A stretch of 64,000 nucleotides of DNA, taken from positions 1-64,000 of the forward strand of contig JAEWZH010000004.1 of NCBI GenBank assembly GCA_023395395.1, given 5' to 3'. Position numbers and translations under genes: made by a program. The DNA is from Bacteroidota bacterium (GTDB lineage: Bacteria > Bacteroidota > Bacteroidia > Bacteroidales > Porphyromonadaceae). This document shows positions 25,399 through 34,374 of the stretch, in pieces. Each line of letters starts with the position of its first letter. Positions within the stretch are counted from its first letter, which is position 1. The notes beneath the pieces are model-generated. The model searched no databases, had not been told where the DNA came from, and was given only the letters and a program-made list of their open reading frames with translations.

Positions 25399-25818
25399 TA
25401 TCGTTAGTACAAAATCCTTCACTCACAACTTATGTACGACAAATGTACATATATATTACTAAATAAAGAAATGGCAAAAAATAACTTCTTTTCCCTACCG
25501 TTAAATTAAATCGTAGCAATAATACTAAGTTAAATCATAGCGCAGCAATGAGAAGAGAGTAGCGATTCTCTCTGCGTGCTATGATTGCGAAGCAAGACTT
25601 ACGCTACGCTAGTGCGTAGGTCTTGCGAGCTTATTTGGTAACCTTGAAAAGATAATAGCCGTCTGCCTTGCATGGGGAGATATTATTTTTTTCAAGGTTT
25701 ACACCATTGACGAAACCTAAGGCATTTCCGTGCACACGCACGCATATGTATATATGCGTGCGTGTGCACGGAACCCAAGCCCTTATATCTCTCATAAATG
25801 ACAGAAATACAATGAGAT
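25399..25818. other. Non-coding region with large inverted repeats at the element's right side
   Basis: No genes. Three notable inverted repeats: 13-bp arms with one mismatch (25592-25604 and 25614-25626); arms of ~19 bp starting AACCTTGAAAA (25639-25657 and 25681-25701, one base longer on one side); and a 48-bp near-palindrome with 22-bp perfect arms and a GTAT loop (25726-25773). A further AATCATAG/CTATGATT pair flanks 25530-25586. The boundary between conjugative element and chromosome probably lies in or near here. Confidence 0.6.
25726..25773. repeat. 48-bp palindrome with 22-bp perfect arms
   Basis: Arms run from TTCCGTGCACACG to CGTGTGCACGGAA and are separated only by GTAT. The arms contain alternating purine-pyrimidine steps (GTGCACACGCACGCATAT). 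It lacks a T-run on either side, so it is unlikely to be a plain terminator. Confidence 0.85.
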
Positions 25819-25850
25819 TTTGCTGAATGAAATATTTAGTGTAACTTTGG
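25819..25850 (+). promoter_or_regulatory. Predicted promoter of the candidate small RNA
   Basis: TTTG (25819-25822), a 19-bp spacer, then TAACTTTGG (25842-25850). This is one of the best matches to the consensus in the window, yet no ORF follows before the terminator at 26004. Confidence 0.65.
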
Positions 25851-25856
25851 GTCGTG

Positions 25857-26040
25857 AAGGTAGAGTCCGTCACTATAAAGACAAAATTGGAGGCTTATTG
25901 GCTACTGCGTGGTTACAATCAGCAGAGACAAAGATAAGTAGCTAAAATACAATGTAATATATCGTCAGTTCGAGTCTGCCAAGGTTCACATAGACTCGAA
26001 AGTAGTGAGTAGCACGGCTCTTTGTGCTACTCACTTTTTT
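25857..26040 (+). ncRNA. Candidate structured small RNA (~184 nt)
   Basis: A strong promoter, no ORF and a strong intrinsic terminator define this unit. Three hairpins can be drawn: GCTACT/AGTAGC (25901-25906 and 25937-25942), TTCGAGTC/GACTCGAA (25969-25976 and 25993-26000), and the terminator. The length is near that of 6S RNA, but I cannot show the 6S open-bubble fold or any family match. It precedes rlmD on the same strand. Confidence 0.5.
26004..26040 (+). terminator. Intrinsic terminator of the candidate small RNA
   Basis: 12-bp perfect stem, AGTGAGTAGCAC (26004-26015) with GTGCTACTCACT (26024-26035), followed by a T-run. Confidence 0.85.
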
Positions 26041-26158
26041 ACTTTCTCCCATCAGTAGTTGTCGCTCGGGAGAGAGGATTTTGTCTCTCGACGAATAATA
26101 CATGTTAGGTGGAGCGAGAGGAAAAGTGTAAATTTGCATCTATGTAATGTAAGAAGTT

Positions 26159-27583
26159 ATGGCAAGAAAAAAGAAGGAGCCCGTAATAGTTGAGAGTGTC
26201 AAGATAGAGAAAATGGCAGGCGAAGGCAAGTGTCTCGGTCATCTACCTGATGAACGAGCAGTATTCGTGCCCTATTCTGCCCCAGGTGATGTCCTAAACA
26301 TTCGTTTGGGAAGGATCCGAAAGGCGTATGCCGAAGGGGTAATTGTAGACATCGTAGAGCCTTCTCCAAAGAGGGTAGAGCCCAGGTGCGAGCACTTTAC
26401 CATCTGTGGTGGTTGCAAGTGGCAACACATTCCCTACTCTATCCAATTGGAGGGTAAACAACAGCAGGTCTATGATCAACTGGAGCGTATCGGTCACCTT
26501 CAGATAGAGGAGAAGCGATCCATTTTGGGTGCAGAGGAGATTTATGACTACCGCAACAAGCTGGAGTACACTTTCTCCAACCGTCGTTGGCGCACTAACG
26601 ATGAATTTCAAGAGAGTTATGATGAGACCGATGTGCATGCTATGGATGGTCTAGGATTCCATATCCCTGGGATGTTTGACAAGGTTTTAGATATCAAGGA
26701 GTGTCACCTGCAAGGAGAAATCAGCAATCGCATCCGACTCTTTATCAAAGCGTATTGCCAGACTCATGAAGGGTATGAATTTTACAACCTCCGCAGCCAT
26801 GAGGGGTTTATGCGTACGTTGATGATTCGTACCAGTTCTTTGGGCGAACTGATGGTGGTCGTAGTATTTGCCAAGGAGGAGGAAACAAAACGGGTGGCTC
26901 TACTCTCTGCGATAAAAAAGGCTTTCCCTGAGATCACTTCGCTCATGTATGTCATCAATCCTAAGCTCAATGACTCTTTTAGTGACCTCGATGTACTTCC
27001 ATTTGCAGGAGAAGAGTGTATTTGGGAAGAGATGGAAGGGCTCAAATACAAGATTGGGCCTAAGAGCTTTTACCAGACCAATAGCCGACAGGCACTATGC
27101 CTCTACGAGCAGGTAAGGGCGTTGGCTGACCTCAAGGGAGACGAGCTCGTCTATGATCTCTATACAGGTACTGGCACGATTGCTTCTTTTGTCAGTCGAA
27201 ATGCGAAAAAAGTAATTGGGATTGAATATGTCCCCGAAGCGATAGAGGATGCGCGAACCAATATGGCTGTAAATGGTTTAACCAATATGGAGTTTTTTGC
27301 TGGAGACATGAAAGATATCCTCACAGACGACTTCGTGGCTGAACACGGGCATCCCGATTTGCTCATCACCGACCCTCCGAGGGCAGGGATGCACCCTGAT
27401 GTAGTATCAACTATTCTCAGGACTGCCCCTAAGCGTATCGTGTATGTGAGCTGCAATCCCGCCACTCAGGCGCGAGATGTAGAACTGATGGCAGAGCAAT
27501 ACAAGGTAATAGTGACGCAGCCAGTAGATATGTTTCCACATACCAGTCACGTGGAGAATATTCTCCTCCTAGACAGAAAGTAG
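26159..27583 (+). CDS. rlmD: 23S rRNA (uracil-5-)-methyltransferase RlmD/RumA type
   Basis: 474 residues. An N-terminal TRAM domain (about 10-65) is followed by iron-sulfur cysteines (RCEHFTICGGCKWQH, about 77-91), the SAM-binding motif LVYDLYTGTGTIASF (about 331-345) and the catalytic Cys in VSCNPATQARD (about 429-439). It forms m5U in 23S rRNA. A -7-like TAAATTTGC lies at 26129-26137, 22 bp before the ATG. This is the first clearly chromosomal gene right of the conjugative element. Confidence 0.93.
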   Translation: MARKKKEPVIVESVKIEKMAGEGKCLGHLPDERAVFVPYSAPGDVLNIRLGRIRKAYAEGVIVDIVEPSPKRVEPRCEHFTICGGCKWQHIPYSIQLEGKQQQVYDQLERIGHLQIEEKRSILGAEEIYDYRNKLEYTFSNRRWRTNDEFQESYDETDVHAMDGLGFHIPGMFDKVLDIKECHLQGEISNRIRLFIKAYCQTHEGYEFYNLRSHEGFMRTLMIRTSSLGELMVVVVFAKEEETKRVALLSAIKKAFPEITSLMYVINPKLNDSFSDLDVLPFAGEECIWEEMEGLKYKIGPKSFYQTNSRQALCLYEQVRALADLKGDELVYDLYTGTGTIASFVSRNAKKVIGIEYVPEAIEDARTNMAVNGLTNMEFFAGDMKDILTDDFVAEHGHPDLLITDPPRAGMHPDVVSTILRTAPKRIVYVSCNPATQARDVELMAEQYKVIVTQPVDMFPHTSHVENILLLDRK

Positions 27584-27647
27584 ACGGTGGCACGGTTATT
27601 GCTCATCCATCAAATAAGGTATAAACATTATAAAGATAGAAAGTTTC

Positions 27648-28016
27648 TTGAAGACAAAGAATAACACAACGACTGCTCTTGTGGAGACAATCGTGGAGGG
27701 AATCAGAGAGAAGAAAGGCAAGCGCATCACCATCATAGATATGGGTGGGATTGATGATGCGATCTGTGACTATATGGTAGTGGCAGAAGGCAATACCCCG
27801 ACTCAGGTCAATGCCCTTGAAGACTCTGTATGGGATACGGTACAGAAGACGCTAAGCGACAAACCCATACATACCCATGTAGGAGGTGGAGAGTGGATTG
27901 CGATGGACTACGTAGATGTGATGGTACATCTTTTTGTCCCAGAACTACGTAAGTATTACGGGTTGGAACAAATGTGGGCTGATGCGAAGCAAACATCCCT
28001 GCCCGATGAAGATTGA
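27648..28016 (+). CDS. rsfS: Ribosome silencing factor RsfS
   Basis: 122 residues, starting with TTG (no in-frame ATG nearby). The motifs ITIIDMGGIDDAICDYMVVA, HVGGGEWIAMDYVDVMVHLF and FVPELRKYYGLEQMW are the RsfS/Iojap core. RsfS binds ribosomal protein uL14 and blocks subunit joining when nutrients are scarce. It lies 24 bp upstream of ftsH, the common order in Bacteroidota. Confidence 0.92.
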   Translation: MKTKNNTTTALVETIVEGIREKKGKRITIIDMGGIDDAICDYMVVAEGNTPTQVNALEDSVWDTVQKTLSDKPIHTHVGGGEWIAMDYVDVMVHLFVPELRKYYGLEQMWADAKQTSLPDED

Positions 28017-28040
28017 ACAACAGAAACAGAAAGTAAATAA

Positions 28041-30062
28041 ATGAGCAACAACAACTCAAGGAAGCAAATACCCAATACCCCTCCACGCTTTCCAAAGCAA
28101 AAGGGAGGATTGGGATGGATTTATGCCATTATGTTGCTGTCAATACTCGGAATATTTTTCTTCACCAATGACAACTCTGTGCAAAGAGTAGAATGGAGTC
28201 GTTTCCAATCTATGATGCAGGAGAATATATTTGAGGAAGTCACTGTCTATAGCGCCCAAGGGACGGTACAAGCAGTGGTCAAGAAAAGTGCTGAAGAAGA
28301 TATCAATCGGTTTGGTATCACTCCACTCAACAATAATGGTGGTCGCTCTGCTCTGCTTGCAAAGGTAGAAATCGAGTCACAGATTCCAGGAGCCAATGCT
28401 TTTAATGACTTATATCAGAGCATAATGGCGAGCGACAAGCCTATCGACACCAAAGTTTCTTATGTCAATCGCACCAATGGAATTCTGACTGTCCTACTCA
28501 GTTACCTCCCTTTCATAGCATTAATCATCTTTTGGATATGGATGAGTCGCCGTATGATGGGTGCTGGCGGAGGTGGTGCTGGTGGCTCCGGTGGTATCTT
28601 TAATGTAGGCAAGTCAAAAGCTCAGTTATTCGATGCTGAGAATAGAGTCAATGTCACCTTTAAGGATGTCGCTGGTCTCAGTGGTGCCAAGCAAGAGGTA
28701 GAGGAGATTGTACACTTTCTCAAAGAACCGCAGAAGTACACCGAGCTTGGAGGAAAGATCCCAAAGGGTGCGCTACTAGTAGGTCCTCCTGGTACCGGTA
28801 AGACCCTTCTAGCAAAGGCTGTCGCCGGGGAGGCTGGAGTCCCATTCTTCTCTCTATCTGGTTCGGACTTTGTAGAGATGTTTGTCGGCGTAGGTGCATC
28901 ACGAGTGCGCGACCTCTTTAAGACAGCCAAGGAAAAGTCGCCCTGCATCATCTTTATTGACGAGATTGATGCGATAGGTAGAGCACGCAGCAAAAATGCA
29001 GGGTTTAGTGGCAATGATGAGCGGGAGAATACCCTCAATCAACTCCTCACAGAGATGGATGGTTTTGGCACTAATAGCGGTGTAATCATCTTAGCAGCAA
29101 CAAATCGTGTAGATATCTTAGACAAAGCTCTGATGCGTGCTGGTCGATTTGATCGTCAGATTAGCGTAGAGCTCCCTGATGTACACGAGCGAAAGGAGAT
29201 ATTCAAAGTACATATGCGCCCACTCAAACTTGATGAGTCAGTAGATATAGACCTGCTCTCTCGTCAGACACCAGGTTTTTCTGGAGCAGATATTGCCAAT
29301 GTCTGCAACGAAGCCGCTCTCCACGCTGCGCGTACAAATAAAAAGGTAATCCAAGGGAGTGACTTCATGAGCGCCATCGATAGAATAGTAGGTGGGCTCG
29401 AAAAGAAGACCAAGATTACTACAGAGGAAGAGAAGAGGGCTATTTCGGTCCACGAAGCTGGACATGCTACTGTGAGCTGGCTCTTGGAGCATGCCAATCC
29501 GCTCATCAAGGTAACTATCGTGCCCCGTGGTCGTGCCCTTGGAGCCGCTTGGTATCTACCTGAGGAACGACAGATTACGACGACCGAACAATTATTAGAT
29601 GAGATGTGTGCTACCCTCGGAGGTCGTGCTGCAGAGTATATCACCTATGGACAGATTTCCACTGGTGCTGCCAATGATCTGATGAAAGTCACTCGTATGG
29701 CACAGGCTATGGTCACCTACTTCGGAATGAGCGAAAAGCTGCCTAATATCAACTACGAGGACAATCAAAATGAGTACGGATTCACTAAGCCATATAGCGA
29801 AGCGACGTCTAAACTCATTGACGAGGAGGTTCATGCAATCATTAATACTCAGTATGAACGCGCAAAGAAGCTTCTTACAGAGCATAAAGAAGGACATAAA
29901 GCAATTGCAGATTTGCTCTATAGCAGAGAGGTGATATTCTCTGAGGACGTAGAGAATATACTTGGCAAGCGCCCTTGGAAGTCACGTGCCGATCAGCTTC
30001 TTGAGAGCGAAGAGGCAAGCAAAACGACTGATAATAATACGACTGAGCATGTAGCGGAGTAA
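28041..30062 (+). CDS. ftsH: ATP-dependent zinc metalloprotease FtsH
   Basis: 673 residues, full length. N-terminal membrane segment at about 27-43, periplasmic part, second membrane segment at about 150-170, then a Gly-rich linker. AAA domain: Walker A GPPGTGKT (about 249-256), Walker [12 protein letters not shown] (about 308-318) and the second region of homology [20 protein letters not shown]. The protease zinc site is HEAGH (about 473-477). It degrades misfolded and short-lived membrane proteins. Co-transcribed with rsfS. Confidence 0.97.
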   Translation: MSNNNSRKQIPNTPPRFPKQKGGLGWIYAIMLLSILGIFFFTNDNSVQRVEWSRFQSMMQENIFEEVTVYSAQGTVQAVVKKSAEEDINRFGITPLNNNGGRSALLAKVEIESQIPGANAFNDLYQSIMASDKPIDTKVSYVNRTNGILTVLLSYLPFIALIIFWIWMSRRMMGAGGGGAGGSGGIFNVGKSKAQLFDAENRVNVTFKDVAGLSGAKQEVEEIVHFLKEPQKYTELGGKIPKGALLVGPPGTGKTLLAKAVAGEAGVPFFSLSGSDFVEMFVGVGASRVRDLFKTAKEKSPCIIFIDEIDAIGRARSKNAGFSGNDERENTLNQLLTEMDGFGTNSGVIILAATNRVDILDKALMRAGRFDRQISVELPDVHERKEIFKVHMRPLKLDESVDIDLLSRQTPGFSGADIANVCNEAALHAARTNKKVIQGSDFMSAIDRIVGGLEKKTKITTEEEKRAISVHEAGHATVSWLLEHANPLIKVTIVPRGRALGAAWYLPEERQITTTEQLLDEMCATLGGRAAEYITYGQISTGAANDLMKVTRMAQAMVTYFGMSEKLPNINYEDNQNEYGFTKPYSEATSKLIDEEVHAIINTQYERAKKLLTEHKEGHKAIADLLYSREVIFSEDVENILGKRPWKSRADQLLESEEASKTTDNNTTEHVAE

Positions 30063-30086
30063 TCCCTCTCAACAATAACGATATCG

Positions 30087-30126
30087 GGTATCGGGTACAG
30101 AGCTATTCTGCGCCCGATGCCTTTTT
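30087..30126 (+). terminator. Terminator after ftsH
   Basis: Stem GGTATCGGGTACAGA with TCTGCGCCCGATGCC (a few wobble or mismatched pairs), followed by TTTTT. A TTTG at 30124-30127 and TATCTTTGG at 30146-30154 may form the promoter of the next operon. Confidence 0.75.
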
Positions 30127-30184
30127 GTGTCATAAGTATATTATGTATCTTTGGCATGAGTAATCACAATTGAAATCAATCACA

Positions 30185-31648
30185 ATGTCACCATACCTAA
30201 TACTGGGGCTACTTATTGGCTACTTTGTTCTACTCTTTGCCGTCTCCTACCTTTCGGGACGCAAAGCCAATAATGCAGGCTTTTTTGTCGGGAATAGACA
30301 AAATCACTGGCTCATCGTAGCAATTGCAATGATTGGCTCTACCATCAGCGGAGTCACCTTCGTATCAGTTCCCGGAATGGTATTTGGCTCGGGCTTCTCG
30401 TACCTCCAGATGGTGCTGGGCTTCGTATTGGGACAAGTATTCATCGCTTTTGTGCTACTTCCCCTGTTCTACAGACTCAACCTCTTTTCAGTATATGAGT
30501 ACCTAGACAGTCGCTTTGGGATTAGCACCTACAAGACGGGGGCTTGGTTTTTCTTTGTCTCTAAGATGCTCGGTGCTTCTGTGCGCATCTTCTTGGTAGT
30601 CCTTACCATGCAGTTACTGGTCTTTGAACCACTTGGCATCCCCTTTATCATCAATGCCCTCTTCACCGTCTTTCTCGTCTATATCTATACCTTCTTTGGA
30701 GGGGTCAAGAGTATCATTAGTACTGATGTCCTTAAGTCGGTAAGTCTTATCCTCTCCGTCGTCCTTAGCATTTACTTTATCTCCAAAGCGCTTCAACTAA
30801 ATTTCGGAGACTTCACTAATCTGGTCAAGGAGAGCGATATGAGCCGTGTATTCTTCTTTGATGACCTCAACGATAGACATTTCTTCTGGAAGCAATTCCT
30901 TGCCGGAGTTTTTACCATGATTGCGACCAACGGTCTGGATCAAGACATGATGCAGCGCAACCTCAGCTGCAAAAGCTATAAGGAGAGCCAAAAGAACGCC
31001 ATGCTCAGTATTGCTATGCAGTTGGTAGTAATTACGCTTTTCCTCCTCCTTGGATTGCTTCTCTACACCTATGCCGAACAGTTCAATATCACACTTCCAG
31101 CCAAAGGGGACGAAGTTTTCCCATTCCTTGCGACAGGAGGCTTCTTCCCAATTGCTCTTGGAATTGTCTTTATTATTGGTCTGGTCGCCGCCTCGTTCTC
31201 AGCTGCGGGCTCGGCACTCACTGCTCTCACCACATCGTTTACTATCGATATCCTAGGAGGCAAATCAAGAGGTGAAGAGGAGCTCACAAAGCTCCGCAAA
31301 CAAGTGCATATCCTTATGGCGTTTGTCATGGCAACCTGTATATATGGATTCAATATTGCTAACAACACCTCTGTGATTGACGCTGTGTACATTCTATCCA
31401 GCTACACTTACGGTCCCATCCTAGGGATGTTTGCCTTTGGGATGATAAGTAAACGACTCGTTCGAGACCGACTGGTGCCAGTAGTAGCAATCCTCTCTCC
31501 TATTCTTTGTTTTATCCTTGACCGCAACTCTGAAGCATGGTTTGGTGGGTACAGATTCAGTTACGAGATATTAATTCTCAATGCACTATTCACCATAATA
31601 GGGCTAACATTCATTAGCAAAAGACATGAAGCAAATCCTACTCGCTGA
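30185..31648 (+). CDS. murT: Sodium:solute symporter, probable N-acetylmuramic acid transporter (MurT-like)
   Basis: 487 residues from the ATG at 30185, with about 13 membrane helices. SSS family motifs include AMIGSTISGVTFVSVPGMV and NGLDQDMMQRNLSCKSYKES. The gene overlaps the BadF-type kinase by 23 nt, which in turn overlaps murQ. In Tannerella forsythia I recall the same order (MurT transporter, MurK kinase, MurQ etherase) for MurNAc uptake and salvage. The substrate is inferred from this context; sequence alone only supports a sodium-coupled symporter. Confidence 0.85.
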   Translation: MSPYLILGLLIGYFVLLFAVSYLSGRKANNAGFFVGNRQNHWLIVAIAMIGSTISGVTFVSVPGMVFGSGFSYLQMVLGFVLGQVFIAFVLLPLFYRLNLFSVYEYLDSRFGISTYKTGAWFFFVSKMLGASVRIFLVVLTMQLLVFEPLGIPFIINALFTVFLVYIYTFFGGVKSIISTDVLKSVSLILSVVLSIYFISKALQLNFGDFTNLVKESDMSRVFFFDDLNDRHFFWKQFLAGVFTMIATNGLDQDMMQRNLSCKSYKESQKNAMLSIAMQLVVITLFLLLGLLLYTYAEQFNITLPAKGDEVFPFLATGGFFPIALGIVFIIGLVAASFSAAGSALTALTTSFTIDILGGKSRGEEELTKLRKQVHILMAFVMATCIYGFNIANNTSVIDAVYILSSYTYGPILGMFAFGMISKRLVRDRLVPVVAILSPILCFILDRNSEAWFGGYRFSYEILILNALFTIIGLTFISKRHEANPTR

Positions 31649-32453
31649 TAGTGGCTCTACCAAGACCACATGGAGGCTCGGCACATTAGAAGTGAAGACT
31701 AAAGGGATCAATCCTTTCTTCACTACCGCTGATGAGATAGTACAATTATTAAAAGAAGAGCTTTGCCCACACCTTACGTCCAACAGATTAGACGAAGTCC
31801 ATCTCTATGGTGCCGGCTGTACCCCTGATAAGTCCCCCGTAGTATTAGATGCGCTCCATCAACTCTTTACTGCTCAGATTATCACCGTACAGTCTGATAT
31901 GCTCGGAGCGGCACGAGCTCTTTGCCAGCATCAGCCTGGCATTGCTTGTATCCTAGGAACTGGCGCCAACTCTTGTAGCTATGACGGCAAAGATATCGTT
32001 GCGAATGTATCGCCCCTAGGCTATATCCTTGGCGACGAAGGTAGTGGTGCGGTGTTAGGAAAGCTCTTTATAGGGGCGGTATTGAAAAATCAGATGCCAC
32101 TTGGACTTAGAGAGTCATTTCTTGAGTACCACAAGACCAATCCCGCCGAGATCATCGATCATGTCTACAGTCAGTCTCGGTCTAATACCTACCTTGCATC
32201 TTTTGCTCCATTCATCGCAAAGCACCTTCATATCCCTGAGGTTTACCAGCTCGTCGAAGACGCTTTCCGCTCCTTTATTGTTAGAAACATAAAACAGTAT
32301 CCAACCTCTTTTTCCACGCCAATCCATTTCGTAGGTTCTATAGCGTACTACTTTCAAGCTACGCTATTAACAGCCTGTGCCAAAGAAGATATTACAATCG
32401 GCACCGTCACCAAAGAACCTATGAACGGACTCTATCGATACCACAATCAATGA
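31626..32453 (+). CDS. murK: BadF/BadG-type sugar kinase, probable MurNAc kinase MurK
   Basis: 275 residues. The phosphate-1 motif LADSGSTKTTWRL (about 5-17), ACILGTGANSCSY (about 98-110) and GDEGSGAVLGK (about 135-145) are typical of the ASKHA superfamily N-acetylhexosamine kinases of the BadF/BadG/BcrA/BcrD group. It would phosphorylate imported MurNAc (or GlcNAc) at O-6. Coupling to murQ by an ATGA overlap at 32450 supports MurNAc as substrate. Confidence 0.85.
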   Translation: MKQILLADSGSTKTTWRLGTLEVKTKGINPFFTTADEIVQLLKEELCPHLTSNRLDEVHLYGAGCTPDKSPVVLDALHQLFTAQIITVQSDMLGAARALCQHQPGIACILGTGANSCSYDGKDIVANVSPLGYILGDEGSGAVLGKLFIGAVLKNQMPLGLRESFLEYHKTNPAEIIDHVYSQSRSNTYLASFAPFIAKHLHIPEVYQLVEDAFRSFIVRNIKQYPTSFSTPIHFVGSIAYYFQATLLTACAKEDITIGTVTKEPMNGLYRYHNQ

Positions 32454-33265
32454 ATGACTTTATCAAAATAACCGAGACCTCCTCTCTATACCACAATCTA
32501 GAAGACAAAGAGGTAGGACAGATTCTTAGGGAGATTAACCAAGAGGATCACAAGATTGCTGATGCGGTGGCAGAGAGCATCCCAATTATCGAGCAACTAG
32601 TAGGTCAAGTTATTCCTCGGATAGAGCGCGGAGGTCGAATCTTTTACATCGGAGCAGGGACTAGCGGGCGCCTAGGAGTACTGGATGCATCTGAAATTCC
32701 CCCTACATTTGGGATGCCTCCTACCCTTTTTGTCGGGCTCATCGCAGGAGGTGATCGCGCTCTTCGACATCCAGTAGAAAATGCCGAAGACAACAGAGAT
32801 CAAGCCTGGAGAGATTTGCAAAATCACAATATCAGCACCGATGATACCCTCATTGGCGTTGCGGCGAGCGGGACAACGCCCTACGTCATAGCTGGTCTAG
32901 AAGTAGCTCGTAAACATGGTATACTGACCGCTTGTATCACCTCCAATCCAGGAAGTCCTGTGACCCATGTGGTAGACCATGCCATCGTCACAGTGGTAGG
33001 CCCAGAGTACGTCACTGGCAGCTCTCGTATGAAGTCGGGCACGGCGCAAAAGATGGTGCTCAATATGATTTCCACTTCATTAATGATCAAGATAGGGCGA
33101 GTCCGAGACAATAGAATGGTCAATATGCAACTGAGTAATCAAAAACTCATCGAACGAGGGACTCGCATGTTGGTCGAAGCTCTAGGGCTTGAGTATGCCG
33201 AAGCTCGCCAGCAGCTCATCGAGGAGGGCTCAGTCAGAGCCGTACTCGACAAGTATCGGAAATAA
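32450..33265 (+). CDS. murQ: N-acetylmuramic acid 6-phosphate etherase
   Basis: 271 residues with one SIS domain. RIFYIGAGTSGRLGVLDASE (about 64-83), the family signature PPTFGMPPTLFVGLIAGG, and TGSSRMKSGTAQKMVLNMIS (about 188-207) are diagnostic. It cleaves the lactyl ether of MurNAc-6-P to give GlcNAc-6-P and lactate, the last dedicated step of wall sugar recycling. A strong terminator begins at its stop codon. Confidence 0.97.
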   Translation: MNDFIKITETSSLYHNLEDKEVGQILREINQEDHKIADAVAESIPIIEQLVGQVIPRIERGGRIFYIGAGTSGRLGVLDASEIPPTFGMPPTLFVGLIAGGDRALRHPVENAEDNRDQAWRDLQNHNISTDDTLIGVAASGTTPYVIAGLEVARKHGILTACITSNPGSPVTHVVDHAIVTVVGPEYVTGSSRMKSGTAQKMVLNMISTSLMIKIGRVRDNRMVNMQLSNQKLIERGTRMLVEALGLEYAEARQQLIEEGSVRAVLDKYRK

Positions 33266-33314
33266 TAGATAAGGGGTGGATAGGTCTTGCAATACCTATC
33301 CACCCCTTATCTAT
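33265..33314. terminator. Bidirectional terminator between murQ and yeiH-like gene
   Basis: 21-bp perfect arms (33265-33285 and 33294-33314) with an 8-nt loop, core GGGGTGGATAGGT / ACCTATCCACCCC, flanked by A/T-rich ends. It serves the two convergent genes. Confidence 0.85.
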
Positions 33315-33327
33315 TTATACCCTATCA

Positions 33328-34296
33328 TTAAGTAAAGAAGATATACGCAAGGGTACTTAGTGAAATAATCAACCAAAGGGACACTCCGAGGAGCATAGAC
33401 TTGACACCTACCGACTTCAGCACATCGAGAGACAGCCCGGCGCCAATAAAGAAAAGCGCGGCATTGAGTCCATGCCTAGAGAGCTGACTTATCACCTCCC
33501 CTATCTGAGGATAATCTTGTAGTAAGAAAGTATTGACAAGCATCGCTAGGATAAAGAAAAAGATAAATATTGGGACTGCAATCCGTTGATCTTTCTTTTT
33601 AAAGATCCAAGCCGTTACAAGTGCCAACGGCATAATCCAAAGCGCTCTAGTCAGCTTTATTGTGGTCGCAACCTTCAGTGCTTCATCTCCAAATGCTCCA
33701 CCTGCACCCACCACCGAACTAGTATCGTGGATGGCAATAGCCGCCCATAGTCCAAAGTCAGCTTGGCTCATCCCCATCATCTGACCAACAGGAGGGAACA
33801 TAAAGAGTGCCACGGCATTCAAAATAAAGACAACGCCTAGAGCCACCGACATCTGCCCACTCTTAGCATCCACTACTGGTCCTACTGCAGCGATAGCACT
33901 ACCGCCACAAATTGCAGTTCCCGAACTAATCAAGTATCCAATCTTAGGATCCAACTTAAATACATGCTTCGCCAAGAGCCATCCCAATAACATCGTACCT
34001 ATCACCGAGATAATAGTAAAAAGCATGCCGTCCTTTCCAGATTCGAGGGAAGTATAAAGATTCATACCAAAGCCAAGCCCCACCACTGAGTATTGCAATA
34101 GATACTTGCTCATCACTTTGTTGAGCTTGGGATAGATATTCCCAAACATCAATGCGAAAAGTAATCCCAAGAGCAGAGCTATAGGGGGACTTACCCAGGT
34201 ACCCAATTGCTCAAGGTCAGGGATATAGGTACAGATAAACCCTGATACAATCAGGGCAATTAGTGTATAGTATATTATAGCCTTGTACTTTTCCAT
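33328..34296 (-). CDS. YeiH family membrane protein (putative anion/sulfate exporter)
   Basis: 322 residues from the ATG at 34294-34296 (MEKYKAIIYYTLIAL). I reject the longer start at 34338 because it lies inside the rpsA terminator. About 10 membrane helices. GYLISSGTAICGGSAIAAVGP and WAAIAIHDTSSVVGAGGAFG are the hallmark segments of the UPF0324/YeiH family. The substrate in this phylum is not established. Confidence 0.88.
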   Translation of the reverse strand: MEKYKAIIYYTLIALIVSGFICTYIPDLEQLGTWVSPPIALLLGLLFALMFGNIYPKLNKVMSKYLLQYSVVGLGFGMNLYTSLESGKDGMLFTIISVIGTMLLGWLLAKHVFKLDPKIGYLISSGTAICGGSAIAAVGPVVDAKSGQMSVALGVVFILNAVALFMFPPVGQMMGMSQADFGLWAAIAIHDTSSVVGAGGAFGDEALKVATTIKLTRALWIMPLALVTAWIFKKKDQRIAVPIFIFFFILAMLVNTFLLQDYPQIGEVISQLSRHGLNAALFFIGAGLSLDVLKSVGVKSMLLGVSLWLIISLSTLAYIFFT

Positions 34297-34301
34297 AGCA
34301 C

Positions 34302-34343
34302 AAAAAGAGGGGTGGTTGGTCCTATTCAGACTAGCCACCCCTC
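34302..34343 (-). terminator. Terminator of rpsA
   Basis: 15-bp stem with two wobble pairs (34307-34321 with 34329-34343; GAGGGGTGG... CCACCCCTC), followed on the minus strand by TTTTTG. Confidence 0.8.
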
Positions 34344-34374
34344 AGTTATCTATATTTTAGCTAGAAAATGACTT

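Noticed and set aside
25631..25873. 80-codon minus-strand ORF
   Set aside because: Much of it is the 48-bp palindrome and the flanking inverted repeats; there is no ribosome binding site, and a plus-strand promoter overlaps it.
25966..25992. Sequence like the T-arm and 3' end of a tRNA (GTTCGAGTC...), possibly a tRNA attachment remnant
   Set aside because: The T-stem has a mismatch, no matching acceptor 5' strand, D-arm or anticodon arm can be found, and the same bases form a better 8-bp hairpin with GACTCGAA at 25993-26000.
34297..34338. Longer N-terminus for the YeiH-like protein
   Set aside because: These codons lie within the rpsA terminator; the ATG at 34296 gives a normal membrane protein start.
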